A DNA stretch of 47,237 nt from an uncultured Prevotella sp. (GTDB taxonomy: Bacteria; Bacteroidota; Bacteroidia; Bacteroidales; Bacteroidaceae), in assembly GCA_944320675.1 (NCBI GenBank), contig CALUIJ010000047.1:1-47237 (forward strand), written 5' to 3'. This document shows positions 16,481 through 25,566 of the stretch, piece after piece (within the stretch, counting starts at the first letter, position 1; each line of letters starts with the position of its first letter). Under the pieces are notes generated by a model. That model was not told where the DNA came from. It saw only the letters and a list, made by a program, of their open reading frames with translations, and ran no database searches. A program made the position numbers and the translations under genes.

Positions 16481-17062
16481 ATGGATAAATATTTGATTGT
16501 CGGCTTGGGTAATCCCGGCGATGAATACGTCGGTACCCGCCACAATACAGGATTCATGGTATTGGACGCTTTTGCGAAAGCGTCCAATATTGTTTTTGAA
16601 GACCGCCGTTACGGTTTTATTGCCGAAACCAGCATCAAGGGGCGCAAGGTGTTCTTGCTAAAACCGACCACATACATGAATCTCAGCGGAAACGCTGTAA
16701 GATATTGGCTTAACAAGGAAAACATCGATGTCGAAAGATTGTTGGTTGTCGTCGACGACATATCCTTACCGTTAGGGACACTAAGACTGAAAGGGAAAGG
16801 CAGCAACGGAGGCCATAACGGACTTGGAAACATACAAAGTGTAATAGGAACCCAACAATACGCAAGACTACGTGTAGGTATAGGCAATGACTTTCCTAAA
16901 GGGATGCAAGTAGAATGGGTCTTAGGAAAATATGACGATGAAGACTTGGAAATACTGTCCCCGAATATCGGCACTGCCGTTGAAATGATCAAAAGCTTCA
17001 TATTGGCTGGTCTTGATATAACGATGAACAATTTCAACAAAAAGCACAATAATGGCAAATGA
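16481..17062 (+). CDS. pth: Peptidyl-tRNA hydrolase
   Basis: Releases tRNA from peptidyl-tRNA that has dropped off ribosomes. The 193 residues start at the ATG ([13 protein letters not shown]) two codons after an unlikely TTG. The signature [20 protein letters not shown] carries the catalytic histidine (H21 region), [13 protein letters not shown] is the substrate-contact loop, and [20 protein letters not shown] with [10 protein letters not shown] contains the catalytic aspartate region. It ends overlapping the S4 gene. Confidence 0.96.
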   Translation: MDKYLIVGLGNPGDEYVGTRHNTGFMVLDAFAKASNIVFEDRRYGFIAETSIKGRKVFLLKPTTYMNLSGNAVRYWLNKENIDVERLLVVVDDISLPLGTLRLKGKGSNGGHNGLGNIQSVIGTQQYARLRVGIGNDFPKGMQVEWVLGKYDDEDLEILSPNIGTAVEMIKSFILAGLDITMNNFNKKHNNGK

Positions 17063-17486
17063 CACGGCAAGAATAGACAAATGGCTTTGGGCTTCACGCA
17101 TATTCAAGACCCGCTCAATAGCGGCGAACGCCTGCAAGAACGGCAGGGTAACGATTAACGGCGTTAACGTAAAGCCGTCGCACATGATTAAAACAGGTGA
17201 AACCGTAAGCGTAAAAAAGCCGCCCGTCACGTTCTCATTCAAAGTGCTGCAATGCATTGAACAACGGGTCGGAGCAAAACTTATACCGCAAATATATGAA
17301 AACGTGACGGACGCCAAACAGTATGAAATATTGGAAATGAGCCGTATCAGCGGTTTTGTAAACAGGGCGCGCGGCACTGGAAGACCTACCAAAAAAGAGC
17401 GTCGTAGCCTGGATGCGTTCATCGAACCTGCCATGTTCGGCTTTGACGACGAGTTTGACGATCTCGATTCCGACGACGAAGCCTAA
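17052..17486 (+). CDS. RNA-binding S4 domain protein, Hsp15/HslR type
   Basis: The 144 residues begin with the S4 motif [40 protein letters not shown], as in Hsp15, which binds 50S subunits carrying stalled nascent chains. The C-terminal half is basic ([20 protein letters not shown]) with an acidic end. The start overlaps the pth stop by 11 bases, so it is coupled to pth, and both deal with aborted translation. The role in stalled-ribosome rescue is inferred from the family. Confidence 0.88.
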   Translation: MANDTARIDKWLWASRIFKTRSIAANACKNGRVTINGVNVKPSHMIKTGETVSVKKPPVTFSFKVLQCIEQRVGAKLIPQIYENVTDAKQYEILEMSRISGFVNRARGTGRPTKKERRSLDAFIEPAMFGFDDEFDDLDSDDEA

Positions 17487-17521
17487 CCTTCTTTTACATT
17501 CACAATTAATCCTTTAATATT

Positions 17522-18100
17522 ATGACAAACATTGCGATTTTCGTGTCAGGCAATGGCACCAACTGCGAAAACATAATCAAATATTTCAAAGACAACCAAG
17601 ACATTAACGTAAGTCTTGTAATAAGCAACCGTGCCGACGCATACGCATTGGTCCGTGCCGCGAAATATGGAATACCTTGTAAAACACTGTCGAAGAAAGA
17701 AATCAACGACGAAGCGGCAATAACCCCGATATTGGAAGACTACAACATTGACTTCATCGTGCTTGCAGGGTTTATGCTGATGGTTCCAGGCTTTCTTGTC
17801 GACAAGTATTGCAACAAGATCGTCAACATCCATCCGTCGCTTCTACCAAAATTCGGCGGGAAAGGCATGTATGGCCGCCATGTGCATGAAGCCGTGAAGG
17901 CTGCGGATGAAAAGGAAACAGGCATAACCATACACTACGTAAGCAACGTATGCGACGGAGGGGAAATAATAGCACAATTCAAGACACGGTTGACGCAAGA
18001 AGACACTGTTGAGGACATCGAAGCGAAAATCCACGTACTTGAACAAATGCATTTTCCTGAAGTAATCGAGCAGGTAATAAAACAAACAGCCCATAAATGA
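17522..18100 (+). CDS. purN: Phosphoribosylglycinamide formyltransferase
   Basis: Transfers a formyl group from 10-formyl-THF to GAR in purine synthesis. The 192 residues are normal. Motifs are VSGNGTNCENIIKYF (phosphate loop), VLAGFMLMVPGFLV, the catalytic IHPSLLPKFGGKGMYGRHVH (Asn-His-Asp triad with N and H here) and ETGITIHYVSNVCDGGEIIA with the catalytic aspartate. It ends in an ATGA overlap with the nuclease gene, although the two functions are unrelated. Confidence 0.95.
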   Translation: MTNIAIFVSGNGTNCENIIKYFKDNQDINVSLVISNRADAYALVRAAKYGIPCKTLSKKEINDEAAITPILEDYNIDFIVLAGFMLMVPGFLVDKYCNKIVNIHPSLLPKFGGKGMYGRHVHEAVKAADEKETGITIHYVSNVCDGGEIIAQFKTRLTQEDTVEDIEAKIHVLEQMHFPEVIEQVIKQTAHK

Positions 18101-20967
18101 AAAAGTTCTTGGAATATGTCGCCGAAGACATAATTAATAAATACGGTACAAACTTATCAAGGATAGCGGTTGTGTTCCCCAACAAGCGGGCTTCATTGTT
18201 CCTTAACGAAATTTTAGCCCGTAAGGCTGAACATGCAATATGGTCTCCCGCATACATAACAATCAGCGAACTGTTCCGGAAACATTCCGACTTGGTTGTC
18301 GGAGACTCAATAAAACTTATATGCGAAATACATAAAAGTTTTACCGCATGTACCGGAATCGACGAACCGCTCGATCATTTTTTCGGCTGGGGGCAATTGC
18401 TTCTTGCCGACTTTGACGACATTGACAAGAACATGGCTGACGTGTCACAAGTTTTCAGGAACGTAAAAGACTTGCATGAGCTTGATGACATATCCTACCT
18501 TGACGATGAACAGAAAAACATCTTGCGCAAGTTTTTCAGCAATTTCACGGACAGCGACAGTTCCGAATTAAAACGGCGATTCCTGCAATTATGGTGCCAC
18601 ATGGAAGACATTTACAACAACTTCCGCTCAAACCTCCATAACCAGGGCATTGCTTATGAAGGAATGTTGTACCGTAGCGTCGCGACGGACCAATCAATCA
18701 GCTTCAATTATGACAAATACCTATTTGTAGGATTCAACGTCATACAAAAAGTCGAGCAAAAAGTTTTCATGAGGTTGAAAGACGAAAAAAAAGCTCACTT
18801 TTATTGGGACTTTGACAAGTATTACATGCCAGACAACGCGTATTCTGTATCAAACGAAGCAGGCCGCTACATTTCGCAATACATAAATACATTTCCCAAC
18901 GAGTTGGATATTGACAACCAAGACATTTATGACAACTTCAAGCAAGATAAAAGTATAACCTTTGTATGTTCGTCGACGGAAAACATCCAGGCAAGATATA
19001 TCAACAACTGGCTGAAAGAAAATCGCAGATATAAAGATGGTAGAAACACAGCCGTGGTCCTTTGCGACGAATCCCTCCTGCCGTCAGTCATACATTGCAT
19101 CCCGCAAGAAGTCAATAACGTTAACATAACAACAGGATTCCCCTTGTTCCAAACGCAAACAGCTTCATTCATATTACAATTATTTGAGTTAAGACTGGCC
19201 GGACACTCCCACGACAAAGGCACATTCAAGGCTAATTACGCCTTACAAGTATTGTCGCATCCCTTCGCCCGATACTTAACCGACAATCCAAAAGCCGTCA
19301 TTGATAAAATTAAGACTGAAAAGGTTTATAACATCAATCCGTCAACGCTCGCCGTCGACGAAGGTACGTCCACCCTTTTCAAAAGCGGCGTCGACAACAA
19401 ATCATTGGTACAATGGATTCTTGACTTGCTAAAAATCATAGCCGGCAACATTAAGGGTAAATACGACGACCCGCTTGCGCAAGAATCCATTTTCAGGATG
19501 TACACATTGTGCAACAGGGTCGACGGACTAATTAAATCAGGCGACTTGGACGTTGACGCAATCACATTGCAAAGGCTCTTGGTGCAGCTGGTCAACTCCA
19601 CCTCCATACCCTTTCATGGCGAACCGGTCTCAGGAATACAGATTATGGGTATTCTTGAAACAAGAAACATAGACTTCGACCATGTATTGATATTATCATG
19701 CAATGAAGGCAACATGCCTAAAGGCATCAACGACTCGTCTTTCATACCATACTCGGTAAGGAAAGCCAACGGACTGACGACAATTGACAACAAAGTGGCC
19801 ATTTACGCCTACTATTTCTATAATCTCATCCAAAGGGCCAACGACGTAACAATCACGTACAACAATTCTACCGAGAACGGCCAAAAGGGCGAGATGAGCC
19901 GTTTCATGTTACAGCTGATGATTGAGAGCGGCATGAAAATCAAGCGCGTATCATTACAAGCAGGACAGCAACTCACATTCGCCAATGTAGGCAAAGTAGT
20001 CAAGAACGATAAAATAATGAAGGCGTTGGAATCCACAAGCAAAATATCCCCAACGTCCATAAACCGTTACATGCGGTGTCCGTTGCAATTTTATTATAAC
20101 AACGTCGTGCAAATAAAAGAGGCGGAAGACGACGAACTGGAGGAAATGAGCAACAGGATTTTCGGTAATGTTTTCCATCAATCCTCTGAAACACTCTACG
20201 CCGAACTAAGGAAAGGCGACGGGACGGTGGAACGCGAGAACATAACCTACGCCTTAAGACATAAAGAGTTCATAGAGCGCATAGTTGACGGAGTATTCGC
20301 CGAAATAGCGTTCAACGAGAAGAACAGCGGCAGGCACGTCGAATACAACGGCCTACAACTGATAAACCGTGAAGTGATAATCAAATACCTGCAACGGCTG
20401 CTTGAAATCGACGGAAGGCTGGCACCGTTCAAGATTAAGGATATTGAATCGTCTGTTTACAAGAACATCACCATACACACAAGCTCCGGCAACCGGACAA
20501 TCGGCATTGGAGGGCGTATAGACAGGCTTGACCAAATTTACGACAAAACGGCGGATACGGAACGGATACGTGTAATCGACTACAAAACCGGACGATGCCC
20601 AAGTAAAAAGATAAATTCCGTAGAAGAGATTTTTGAAATGCCGACCGTCAGCGAAAAGCATGCCGATTATTATCTGCAAACAATGTTGTATGCTTCGATA
20701 ATAAGACACGATAAGAAAACCAACCCACGGCAACTGCCTGTAAGTCCGGCCCTGCTTTTCATACAACAGTCGTCAGGCGACGACTACGACCCTACCATAA
20801 CCATCGGGAAAGACTACGTCAACGACATTGCCGATTACGAGGAAGATTTCACCAAGCGTCTTTCAGCAATAGTTGCAGAGATATTCGAGCCGGATATACC
20901 GTTCAATCCGACTGAAGACAAATCGGCGTGTGAACATTGCCCCTACCGCAAGATCTGCGGCAGATAA
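18097..20967 (+). CDS. AddB/RecB-like PD-(D/E)XK nuclease-helicase
   Basis: A large 956-residue protein resembling AddB, the partner of the UvrD-like AddA in double-strand-break resection. The N-terminal half looks like an inactivated SF1 helicase (VFPNKRASLFLNEILARKAE instead of a Walker A), followed by HVLILSCNEGNMPKGINDSS. The C-terminal nuclease has GGRIDRLD near residue 804 and VIDYKTGR near 825, and iron-sulfur ligands like AddB: a cysteine in YMRCPLQFYYN near 660 and C945-x2-C948-x5-C954 at the end. No addA lies beside it; a UvrD/PcrA helicase at 38692 is probably not its partner. Overlap with purN is four bases. Confidence 0.85.
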   Translation: MKKFLEYVAEDIINKYGTNLSRIAVVFPNKRASLFLNEILARKAEHAIWSPAYITISELFRKHSDLVVGDSIKLICEIHKSFTACTGIDEPLDHFFGWGQLLLADFDDIDKNMADVSQVFRNVKDLHELDDISYLDDEQKNILRKFFSNFTDSDSSELKRRFLQLWCHMEDIYNNFRSNLHNQGIAYEGMLYRSVATDQSISFNYDKYLFVGFNVIQKVEQKVFMRLKDEKKAHFYWDFDKYYMPDNAYSVSNEAGRYISQYINTFPNELDIDNQDIYDNFKQDKSITFVCSSTENIQARYINNWLKENRRYKDGRNTAVVLCDESLLPSVIHCIPQEVNNVNITTGFPLFQTQTASFILQLFELRLAGHSHDKGTFKANYALQVLSHPFARYLTDNPKAVIDKIKTEKVYNINPSTLAVDEGTSTLFKSGVDNKSLVQWILDLLKIIAGNIKGKYDDPLAQESIFRMYTLCNRVDGLIKSGDLDVDAITLQRLLVQLVNSTSIPFHGEPVSGIQIMGILETRNIDFDHVLILSCNEGNMPKGINDSSFIPYSVRKANGLTTIDNKVAIYAYYFYNLIQRANDVTITYNNSTENGQKGEMSRFMLQLMIESGMKIKRVSLQAGQQLTFANVGKVVKNDKIMKALESTSKISPTSINRYMRCPLQFYYNNVVQIKEAEDDELEEMSNRIFGNVFHQSSETLYAELRKGDGTVERENITYALRHKEFIERIVDGVFAEIAFNEKNSGRHVEYNGLQLINREVIIKYLQRLLEIDGRLAPFKIKDIESSVYKNITIHTSSGNRTIGIGGRIDRLDQIYDKTADTERIRVIDYKTGRCPSKKINSVEEIFEMPTVSEKHADYYLQTMLYASIIRHDKKTNPRQLPVSPALLFIQQSSGDDYDPTITIGKDYVNDIADYEEDFTKRLSAIVAEIFEPDIPFNPTEDKSACEHCPYRKICGR

Positions 20968-20976
20968 AAACGCCGG

Positions 20977-21456
20977 TCAACGCATCGACCCATCGGCAAA
21001 CGACAACGGCAGGATGTCCTTTATCGTGTTTATCTTATAAACCACGCTTGCGCCGCAAAGATAAATCTTGATGCCGCGCTTGTAACGGCATTCCATTTCC
21101 AATATGGCCTGGCGGCACGAACCGCACGGGCTCACAGGCTCCTTGACAAAACCGCCAGCGTTTTTAGCCGCTATGGCAATGTGGGTTATGGCAAGTTCAG
21201 GATGGTTTGACTGGGCGTTGAATATGGCGGCGCGCTCGGCGCACATCGTAACCGGAAACGCAGCGTTTTCCTGGTTGGCCCCTTTCACCATGCGTCCGTC
21301 CTCAAGCCTTAAGGCCGCGCCGACACTGAATCCCGAATACGGAGAATATGAATTCGCCGTAGCCGCCATAGCGGCATCCGTTAACGCCCTTTCCTCATCT
21401 GACAGCTCATCGTATCCTACCGAACAGACGTCGGCCTTGATGATTATATGCTCCAT
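20977..21456 (-). CDS. cdd: Cytidine deaminase
   Basis: Deaminates cytidine and deoxycytidine in pyrimidine salvage. The 159 residues hold YSPYSGFSVGAALRLEDG (substrate binding), the zinc motif CAERAAIF with catalytic glutamate and the second pair of zinc cysteines in PCGSCRQAILE. Family members are 130-160 residues. It starts two bases after the stop of the upstream lipoprotein gene, probably on one transcript, and converges on the AddB-like gene with nine bases between. Confidence 0.93.
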   Translation of the reverse strand: MEHIIIKADVCSVGYDELSDEERALTDAAMAATANSYSPYSGFSVGAALRLEDGRMVKGANQENAAFPVTMCAERAAIFNAQSNHPELAITHIAIAAKNAGGFVKEPVSPCGSCRQAILEMECRYKRGIKIYLCGASVVYKINTIKDILPLSFADGSMR

Positions 21457-21458
21457 GG

Positions 21459-22937
21459 TTATTCCTGTTCTTGTTCTTCGTTGTTTTTAACAAATTCATA
21501 ACAGCCGATGTCGGGCAATTCGCCGCGTTGCCTCCCGTCCCTGTCAAGAGGCAACGAAAGTTCCTTGTCGGCTTTGTCGATTGCATACGACAGCGAGTCG
21601 AGATGGAAGTCATACCTCTGCATGTCTATGTCAACCAAGCGGAAATTCTTCTCGCCAAGGACTTCGGCCGTGTCTTTCACGTCCTCCCATACCGTACCTA
21701 CGATGTTGGCATTGTCGTCCACCTTACGTGTGCGCAGCAACGAATTGACAAAACTGTAGTTGAACACCGTCGAATCGCCTTCGGTTGAACAATCGTCGGC
21801 CATCACCATGTCTTCACCATAACCGGTCACGATAGTGTTAACGCAATCCATGCGTTCAAGCGGCAGCTTCGTGTCGCCGTCGTGGTTGGCGTATCTCAAC
21901 GCCACGCCCCTGTTGGAGTCGAACGGATAAAACTGGGCAATCGTACAATGGGTAAGGGAGACTTTGCCGCCGAATACCGCCACGCAATCATTCAGGGTAT
22001 TGGTTATCTGGCAGTTCCTTACGTCTACCGCGCTGTTGACCGCCTTCAGGCCGTACCCCTGACAGTTGTGGACCGTGCTGTTGTAAAGTTGCAGTTTCGA
22101 GCGCGACACGTCGGAAGAGTCGCACACGATGCCGTCATACGTGCCGTGGACGTCAGTATATGAAACGACATTGCCATAAGACGAGCCGTGGAATACGATT
22201 CCGCGCCACTGCCCGCTCACCATGTCATACGGCAGATAGTCAAACATCCGGTCGGTGCGGTCGCCCCTTAATACGACATTGCTCTCGGCCGTACCTTCCG
22301 ACAGCAGGCGGCCGTAAACGTCTATACCGGCGTCGGAGTGGAAATAAAGCGTCGTACCGGCCGCAATGCGCAAAGTAGCCATGCTGTCAACTTTAAGTCC
22401 TCCGTAAATGACGATCGGCTTCGCGTCGCCGCAAATCGTAGTGTCTCCGCTGACTACTACATTCCTCAACAACCGGGCATCCCATGTATAAGCGTTGAGG
22501 TTGACTTTCTGCTCCACGCCGCTTTCAAGGGTGAACACCAAGTCGTCCTCTATCAACTGCGGGCCGTCCTTGCCGTTGACAGGCGAGGTCAGCTCGACGA
22601 ACACACGTATGCTGTCCTTGTTTCTCACTTCCACATTCTGCACCTGGTAACCTGCCGTGGGGCTAAGGTATTCGCCGTCAACGTTCACCCTGAACCCCGT
22701 CTGGTTGCCGTTGGCAAGACGGACGTTGGCGCACCGCAAGCCGTCGCCCGACCTGTTATAAACCCAAAACGAACGCACCGACGTAGGCACGGTTGAAAAT
22801 ACCGTGTCCATCCTCACCGTGTCGGTAGAGAACGTCAACAGGTTGTTGGGCGACATGCTGAACGAGTCGTCGTCGCTACAAGCTGCCAACAACGCCAATG
22901 AGCAACATAACAATAATGAAGATAATAACTTTCCCAT
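21459..22937 (-). CDS. Lipoprotein with right-handed parallel beta-helix
   Basis: A 492-residue exported protein. The signal peptide ends in a lipobox, LLAACSDDD (cysteine 20), and the DDD after it, which in Bacteroidetes can direct lipoproteins to the outer-membrane surface. After an N-terminal beta domain (about 25-150) there are repeated short strands such as YGGLKVDSMATLRIAAGTTL, GIDVYGRLLSEGTAESNVVL, and LQLYNSTVHNCQGYGLKAVN, which are beta-helix rungs. The end carries the Bacteroidales pattern DRDGRQRGELPDIGCYEF. Such proteins often bind or cleave polysaccharides, but I see no catalytic site. It is coupled to cdd, which is unrelated. Confidence 0.8.
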   Translation of the reverse strand: MGKLLSSLLLCCSLALLAACSDDDSFSMSPNNLLTFSTDTVRMDTVFSTVPTSVRSFWVYNRSGDGLRCANVRLANGNQTGFRVNVDGEYLSPTAGYQVQNVEVRNKDSIRVFVELTSPVNGKDGPQLIEDDLVFTLESGVEQKVNLNAYTWDARLLRNVVVSGDTTICGDAKPIVIYGGLKVDSMATLRIAAGTTLYFHSDAGIDVYGRLLSEGTAESNVVLRGDRTDRMFDYLPYDMVSGQWRGIVFHGSSYGNVVSYTDVHGTYDGIVCDSSDVSRSKLQLYNSTVHNCQGYGLKAVNSAVDVRNCQITNTLNDCVAVFGGKVSLTHCTIAQFYPFDSNRGVALRYANHDGDTKLPLERMDCVNTIVTGYGEDMVMADDCSTEGDSTVFNYSFVNSLLRTRKVDDNANIVGTVWEDVKDTAEVLGEKNFRLVDIDMQRYDFHLDSLSYAIDKADKELSLPLDRDGRQRGELPDIGCYEFVKNNEEQEQE

Positions 22938-23128
22938 CGTTAACTTATAACGCCGATTAACGTGTTATATTGTCGGCCCGCTAACATTTTCATATTATTA
23001 AGCCCCAATAGGCCTTTAAGGCGCAATGTCTCCTGTTTTCCGCCGGTATCATGCCCGCCGTCTTATTTTATGTTCATGCCGGAATGAAAGACGTGGAGCC
23101 ATGCATATTCCGGTACGACAATCCGCGT

Positions 23129-23956
23129 TCACTTTCCGCCCTTGATTATCCCTATCAGTTTAGAGTAATCGTTGTTCCTCAACAAATCCTCAATCTCCGC
23201 CGTCTTGCCGCCGCACATGTATTTGTCGACAGCTTCGACGTAACGCGACTTGAAGAACTTATTGCCAAGCGCGAAGTTAGTGACCCACATGATCTTTCCG
23301 ATATGAAGGTCGCGCTCCAACTGCGACTTGTACTCGAAATCGTGCATGGGGTAAAGGCTCAACAAGTAAAAGCTCAAGCATTCCGGCACGATATATTCAC
23401 GCGACATCGACTCACGCTGGGACGGCAGGTAATACTTCTCGTACAAAGGATAATCCTTGCCAAGGTATTTATCCAAGGATATGCCGATAGTTTGGTTGCC
23501 GATCACGATGCTTTGGTCGAGCGCGCCTATCTGTGAGTAAACAAACGGTATGGGCAAGTCGGGTATGTGTTTCTTCAGTTTCTCGAACGCACTGTTCAGC
23601 ATCGCGTTGATGTCGTCCATGTTGGCGTATTGCGACTCTGCGTCTGACACAATGGCCTGAAGCGTAGAGTCTTGGAAAAAAGCCAGGAACTTATGGTTTA
23701 TCTGAGGATCGTTCACCTCGCCTATCCTCAACACGTCCTCGAGCAAAGTGCGCGTCTCTATCGGATAATCCATGTTCATCTGCTGCAAGGCCGAAAAGTC
23801 GCCAGTAGTGAGATACTGGCTTTCCAAACGGTCATAGCGACACACCTCGATGCGGTGTTCGCCCTCCTCGTCCTCAAACGGCTTCAACTTCAAGTCGCAA
23901 GCCGTAAAAAGGACCAATGCCGTTATCAATATGCCCAATACCTTACCCACAATCAA
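23129..23956 (-). CDS. GldB-like lipoprotein
   Basis: The 275-residue protein has a lipoprotein signal (VLFTACDLK, cysteine 20) and resembles GldB of the gliding/type IX secretion literature: RIEVCRYDRLESQYLTTGDF, SQIGALDQSIVIGNQTIGIS, LDKYLGKDYPLYEKYYLPSQ, with MSREYIVPECLSFYLLSLYP. GldB homologues are present in many non-gliding Bacteroidetes and their role there is unknown; some have HExxH-like or peptidase-type features, which I do not see here. It lies 191 bases before the beta-helix lipoprotein gene on the same strand. Confidence 0.75.
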   Translation of the reverse strand: MIVGKVLGILITALVLFTACDLKLKPFEDEEGEHRIEVCRYDRLESQYLTTGDFSALQQMNMDYPIETRTLLEDVLRIGEVNDPQINHKFLAFFQDSTLQAIVSDAESQYANMDDINAMLNSAFEKLKKHIPDLPIPFVYSQIGALDQSIVIGNQTIGISLDKYLGKDYPLYEKYYLPSQRESMSREYIVPECLSFYLLSLYPMHDFEYKSQLERDLHIGKIMWVTNFALGNKFFKSRYVEAVDKYMCGGKTAEIEDLLRNNDYSKLIGIIKGGK

Positions 23957-24527
23957 TATCGTTTACCCAAATAGTTATTATTAGCAAGGACGTTGCTTAT
24001 TAAGTGCTTAAAGCCTTGCACACGGCACGACTCGTCGCTTAAACGTCCATTAAAATTAGTATCCATAAAACACCAATCCCTTGTTAACACACAACGAGAA
24101 GTCGGCAATTTTATTTTTGCAAAAATACTAAAAAATATTGTATCGGCAAACTATTTCGCTAAAAAATTTAAACAAACATTCATTTTGCCGCACTACGACA
24201 AGCAGTAATACGAAAATTGATTAATTTTGCACAATATATACAAACCATGTTTTCGGCATGTTGGCTTTCCGCCTTAAACAAGCTCCCATCAACTTTTTAC
24301 CGCGGCAAAGAATGCCGACCCGCCCGACAGTCGGCGCAATCCGACCGAATCACTTTAAATGCAGGATGAACCGGAAAACTTTTAAATAAAATTCAACGGT
24401 TAAGGCTTCCAAAATCCCATTATTAAAAAATAAACCGCCATGACTAAAAAGACCGACAAACAATGCACCAAAACGTAATCGGTTAATTATCAAGCATTTA
24501 TGCACAACAACACATTATTGTAAAAAC

Positions 24528-24659
24528 AAAACGGCGGTATTCCATCAACAAAACGCCAGCTTTTGCACCATAATTCGATGCTTTTCAGCATACAACTCAT
24601 TGCTTTTTTATACGGAAAAATGCCTTTTCCCATCACCAAAAGCACACAACTCATGAAAT
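24528..24659. repeat. Degenerate tandem repeat with 22-bp period, tract B
   Basis: Six consecutive 22-base units start at 24528, 24550, 24572, 24594, 24616 and 24638. Each begins with an A-rich run (AAAAC, AAAAC, AATTC, AACTC, AAAAA, AAAAG); units 2 to 5 also have a TTTT run at positions 10-15 and usually CA-rich last bases. The consensus is close to AAAACGNCNTTTT plus nine variable bases. The register and core match tract A at 9270-9380, although single units are poorly conserved. Confidence 0.65.
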
Positions 24660-24858
24660 AATATTAAAAACGGCTACAAAACGCCTCTGAATTTTAACTT
24701 ATAAAAACAGTCGTATTTCTATTCCGACAGAAAACTTTGTAAAAACTTTTTACCCATATAAATATACGCGCCGATAACGGTCACGATACAAAAATTTATA
24801 TGGATACGAAGAAAATCAGCACCAAGATTGGCCATTGGCAAATTTATCGCCAACTTAT

Positions 24859-24890
24859 TTTGTTTTATATTCCATTTTAATGTACCTTTG
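24859..24890 (+). promoter_or_regulatory. Promoter of the cob operon
   Basis: TTTG (24859-24862), 20 bases, TACCTTTG (24883-24890): full consensus. The start point near 24897 leaves about 75 bases to the cobU ATG, too short for a cobalamin riboswitch. Confidence 0.75.
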
Positions 24891-24970
24891 CATAATCTTA
24901 ACAATAAGACAAGCTGCACTTTCGGCATGCAAGGTTGCGCAAGCCGGCCATGCCGCATACGAAAACCACA

Positions 24971-25510
24971 ATGACAAGGAAAATAATATTAATAACAGGG
25001 GGGCAACGGTCAGGAAAAAGCGTTTATGCCGAAAAGCTCGCACTGTCGCTGTCGCCCACACCCGTCTACATTGCCACGGCACATGTATGGGACGCGGAAT
25101 TCAGCGAGCGCGTAAGGCGCCACAAAGAACGGCGCGGCGCACAATGGACGAACATCGAAGAAGAAAAACACCTGAGCAAACACGACATCGGCGGCAAAGT
25201 TGCCGTCATCGACTGCATTACGCTCTGGTGTACCAACTTCTTCTTCAACAACGACGGCGGCGAACAGCCTACCGTCGACGAGGCCTTGGACGAAATAAAG
25301 CAAGAGTTCGACCGATTCACCGACCAAGACGCGACGATGATTTTCGTTACGAACGAAATAGGCAGCGGCGAAGTCAGCGGCAACGCCGTGCAACGCAGGT
25401 TCACCGACATGCAAGGCTGGATGAACCAATACGTGGCCGGCCGGGCCGACGAAGTGATAATGATGGTATGCGGAATACCGGTAAAAGTGAAAAGCGGAGG
25501 TTCGTTGTAG
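24971..25510 (+). CDS. cobU: Adenosylcobinamide kinase / adenosylcobinamide-phosphate guanylyltransferase
   Basis: CobU phosphorylates adenosylcobinamide and then transfers GMP from GTP to give adenosylcobinamide-GDP. From MTRKIILITGGQRSGKS the protein has 179 residues. The P-loop is GGQRSGKS at 8-15, the guanylylated histidine lies in ERVRRHKERR, and FVTNEIGSGEVSGN with the later NQYVAGRADEVIMMVCGIPV are family signatures. Upstream in-frame codons at 24935 and 24950 are possible but fit the family less well. First gene of cobU-cobT-cobS-cobC. The organism probably salvages cobinamide or completes the lower ligand. Confidence 0.93.
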   Translation: MTRKIILITGGQRSGKSVYAEKLALSLSPTPVYIATAHVWDAEFSERVRRHKERRGAQWTNIEEEKHLSKHDIGGKVAVIDCITLWCTNFFFNNDGGEQPTVDEALDEIKQEFDRFTDQDATMIFVTNEIGSGEVSGNAVQRRFTDMQGWMNQYVAGRADEVIMMVCGIPVKVKSGGSL

Positions 25511-25566
25511 CCGCATAACGACATGGGAACGTGGCACTTACAGTTCCTACTTAAACAAACAGGCGA

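Larger units (their letters stand above)
23957..24970. other. 1 kb gap with repeats and the cobU promoter
   Basis: Between the divergent GldB-like and cobU genes. It contains a lone -7 box TAATTTTG (24222-24229) followed by a 40-codon ATG frame at 24247-24369 with no recognisable product, the 22-bp-period tract (24528-24659), and the cobU promoter at the right end. Searching by eye I found no cobalamin riboswitch box. Confidence 0.55.

Noticed and set aside
24528..24659. CRISPR array
   Set aside because: Units are 22 bases in total with no conserved repeat separated by unique spacers of 25-40 bases, and no cas genes are in the window.
24891..24970. Cobalamin riboswitch before cobU
   Set aside because: The leader after the promoter is only about 75 bases and I could not find the conserved B12-box words.
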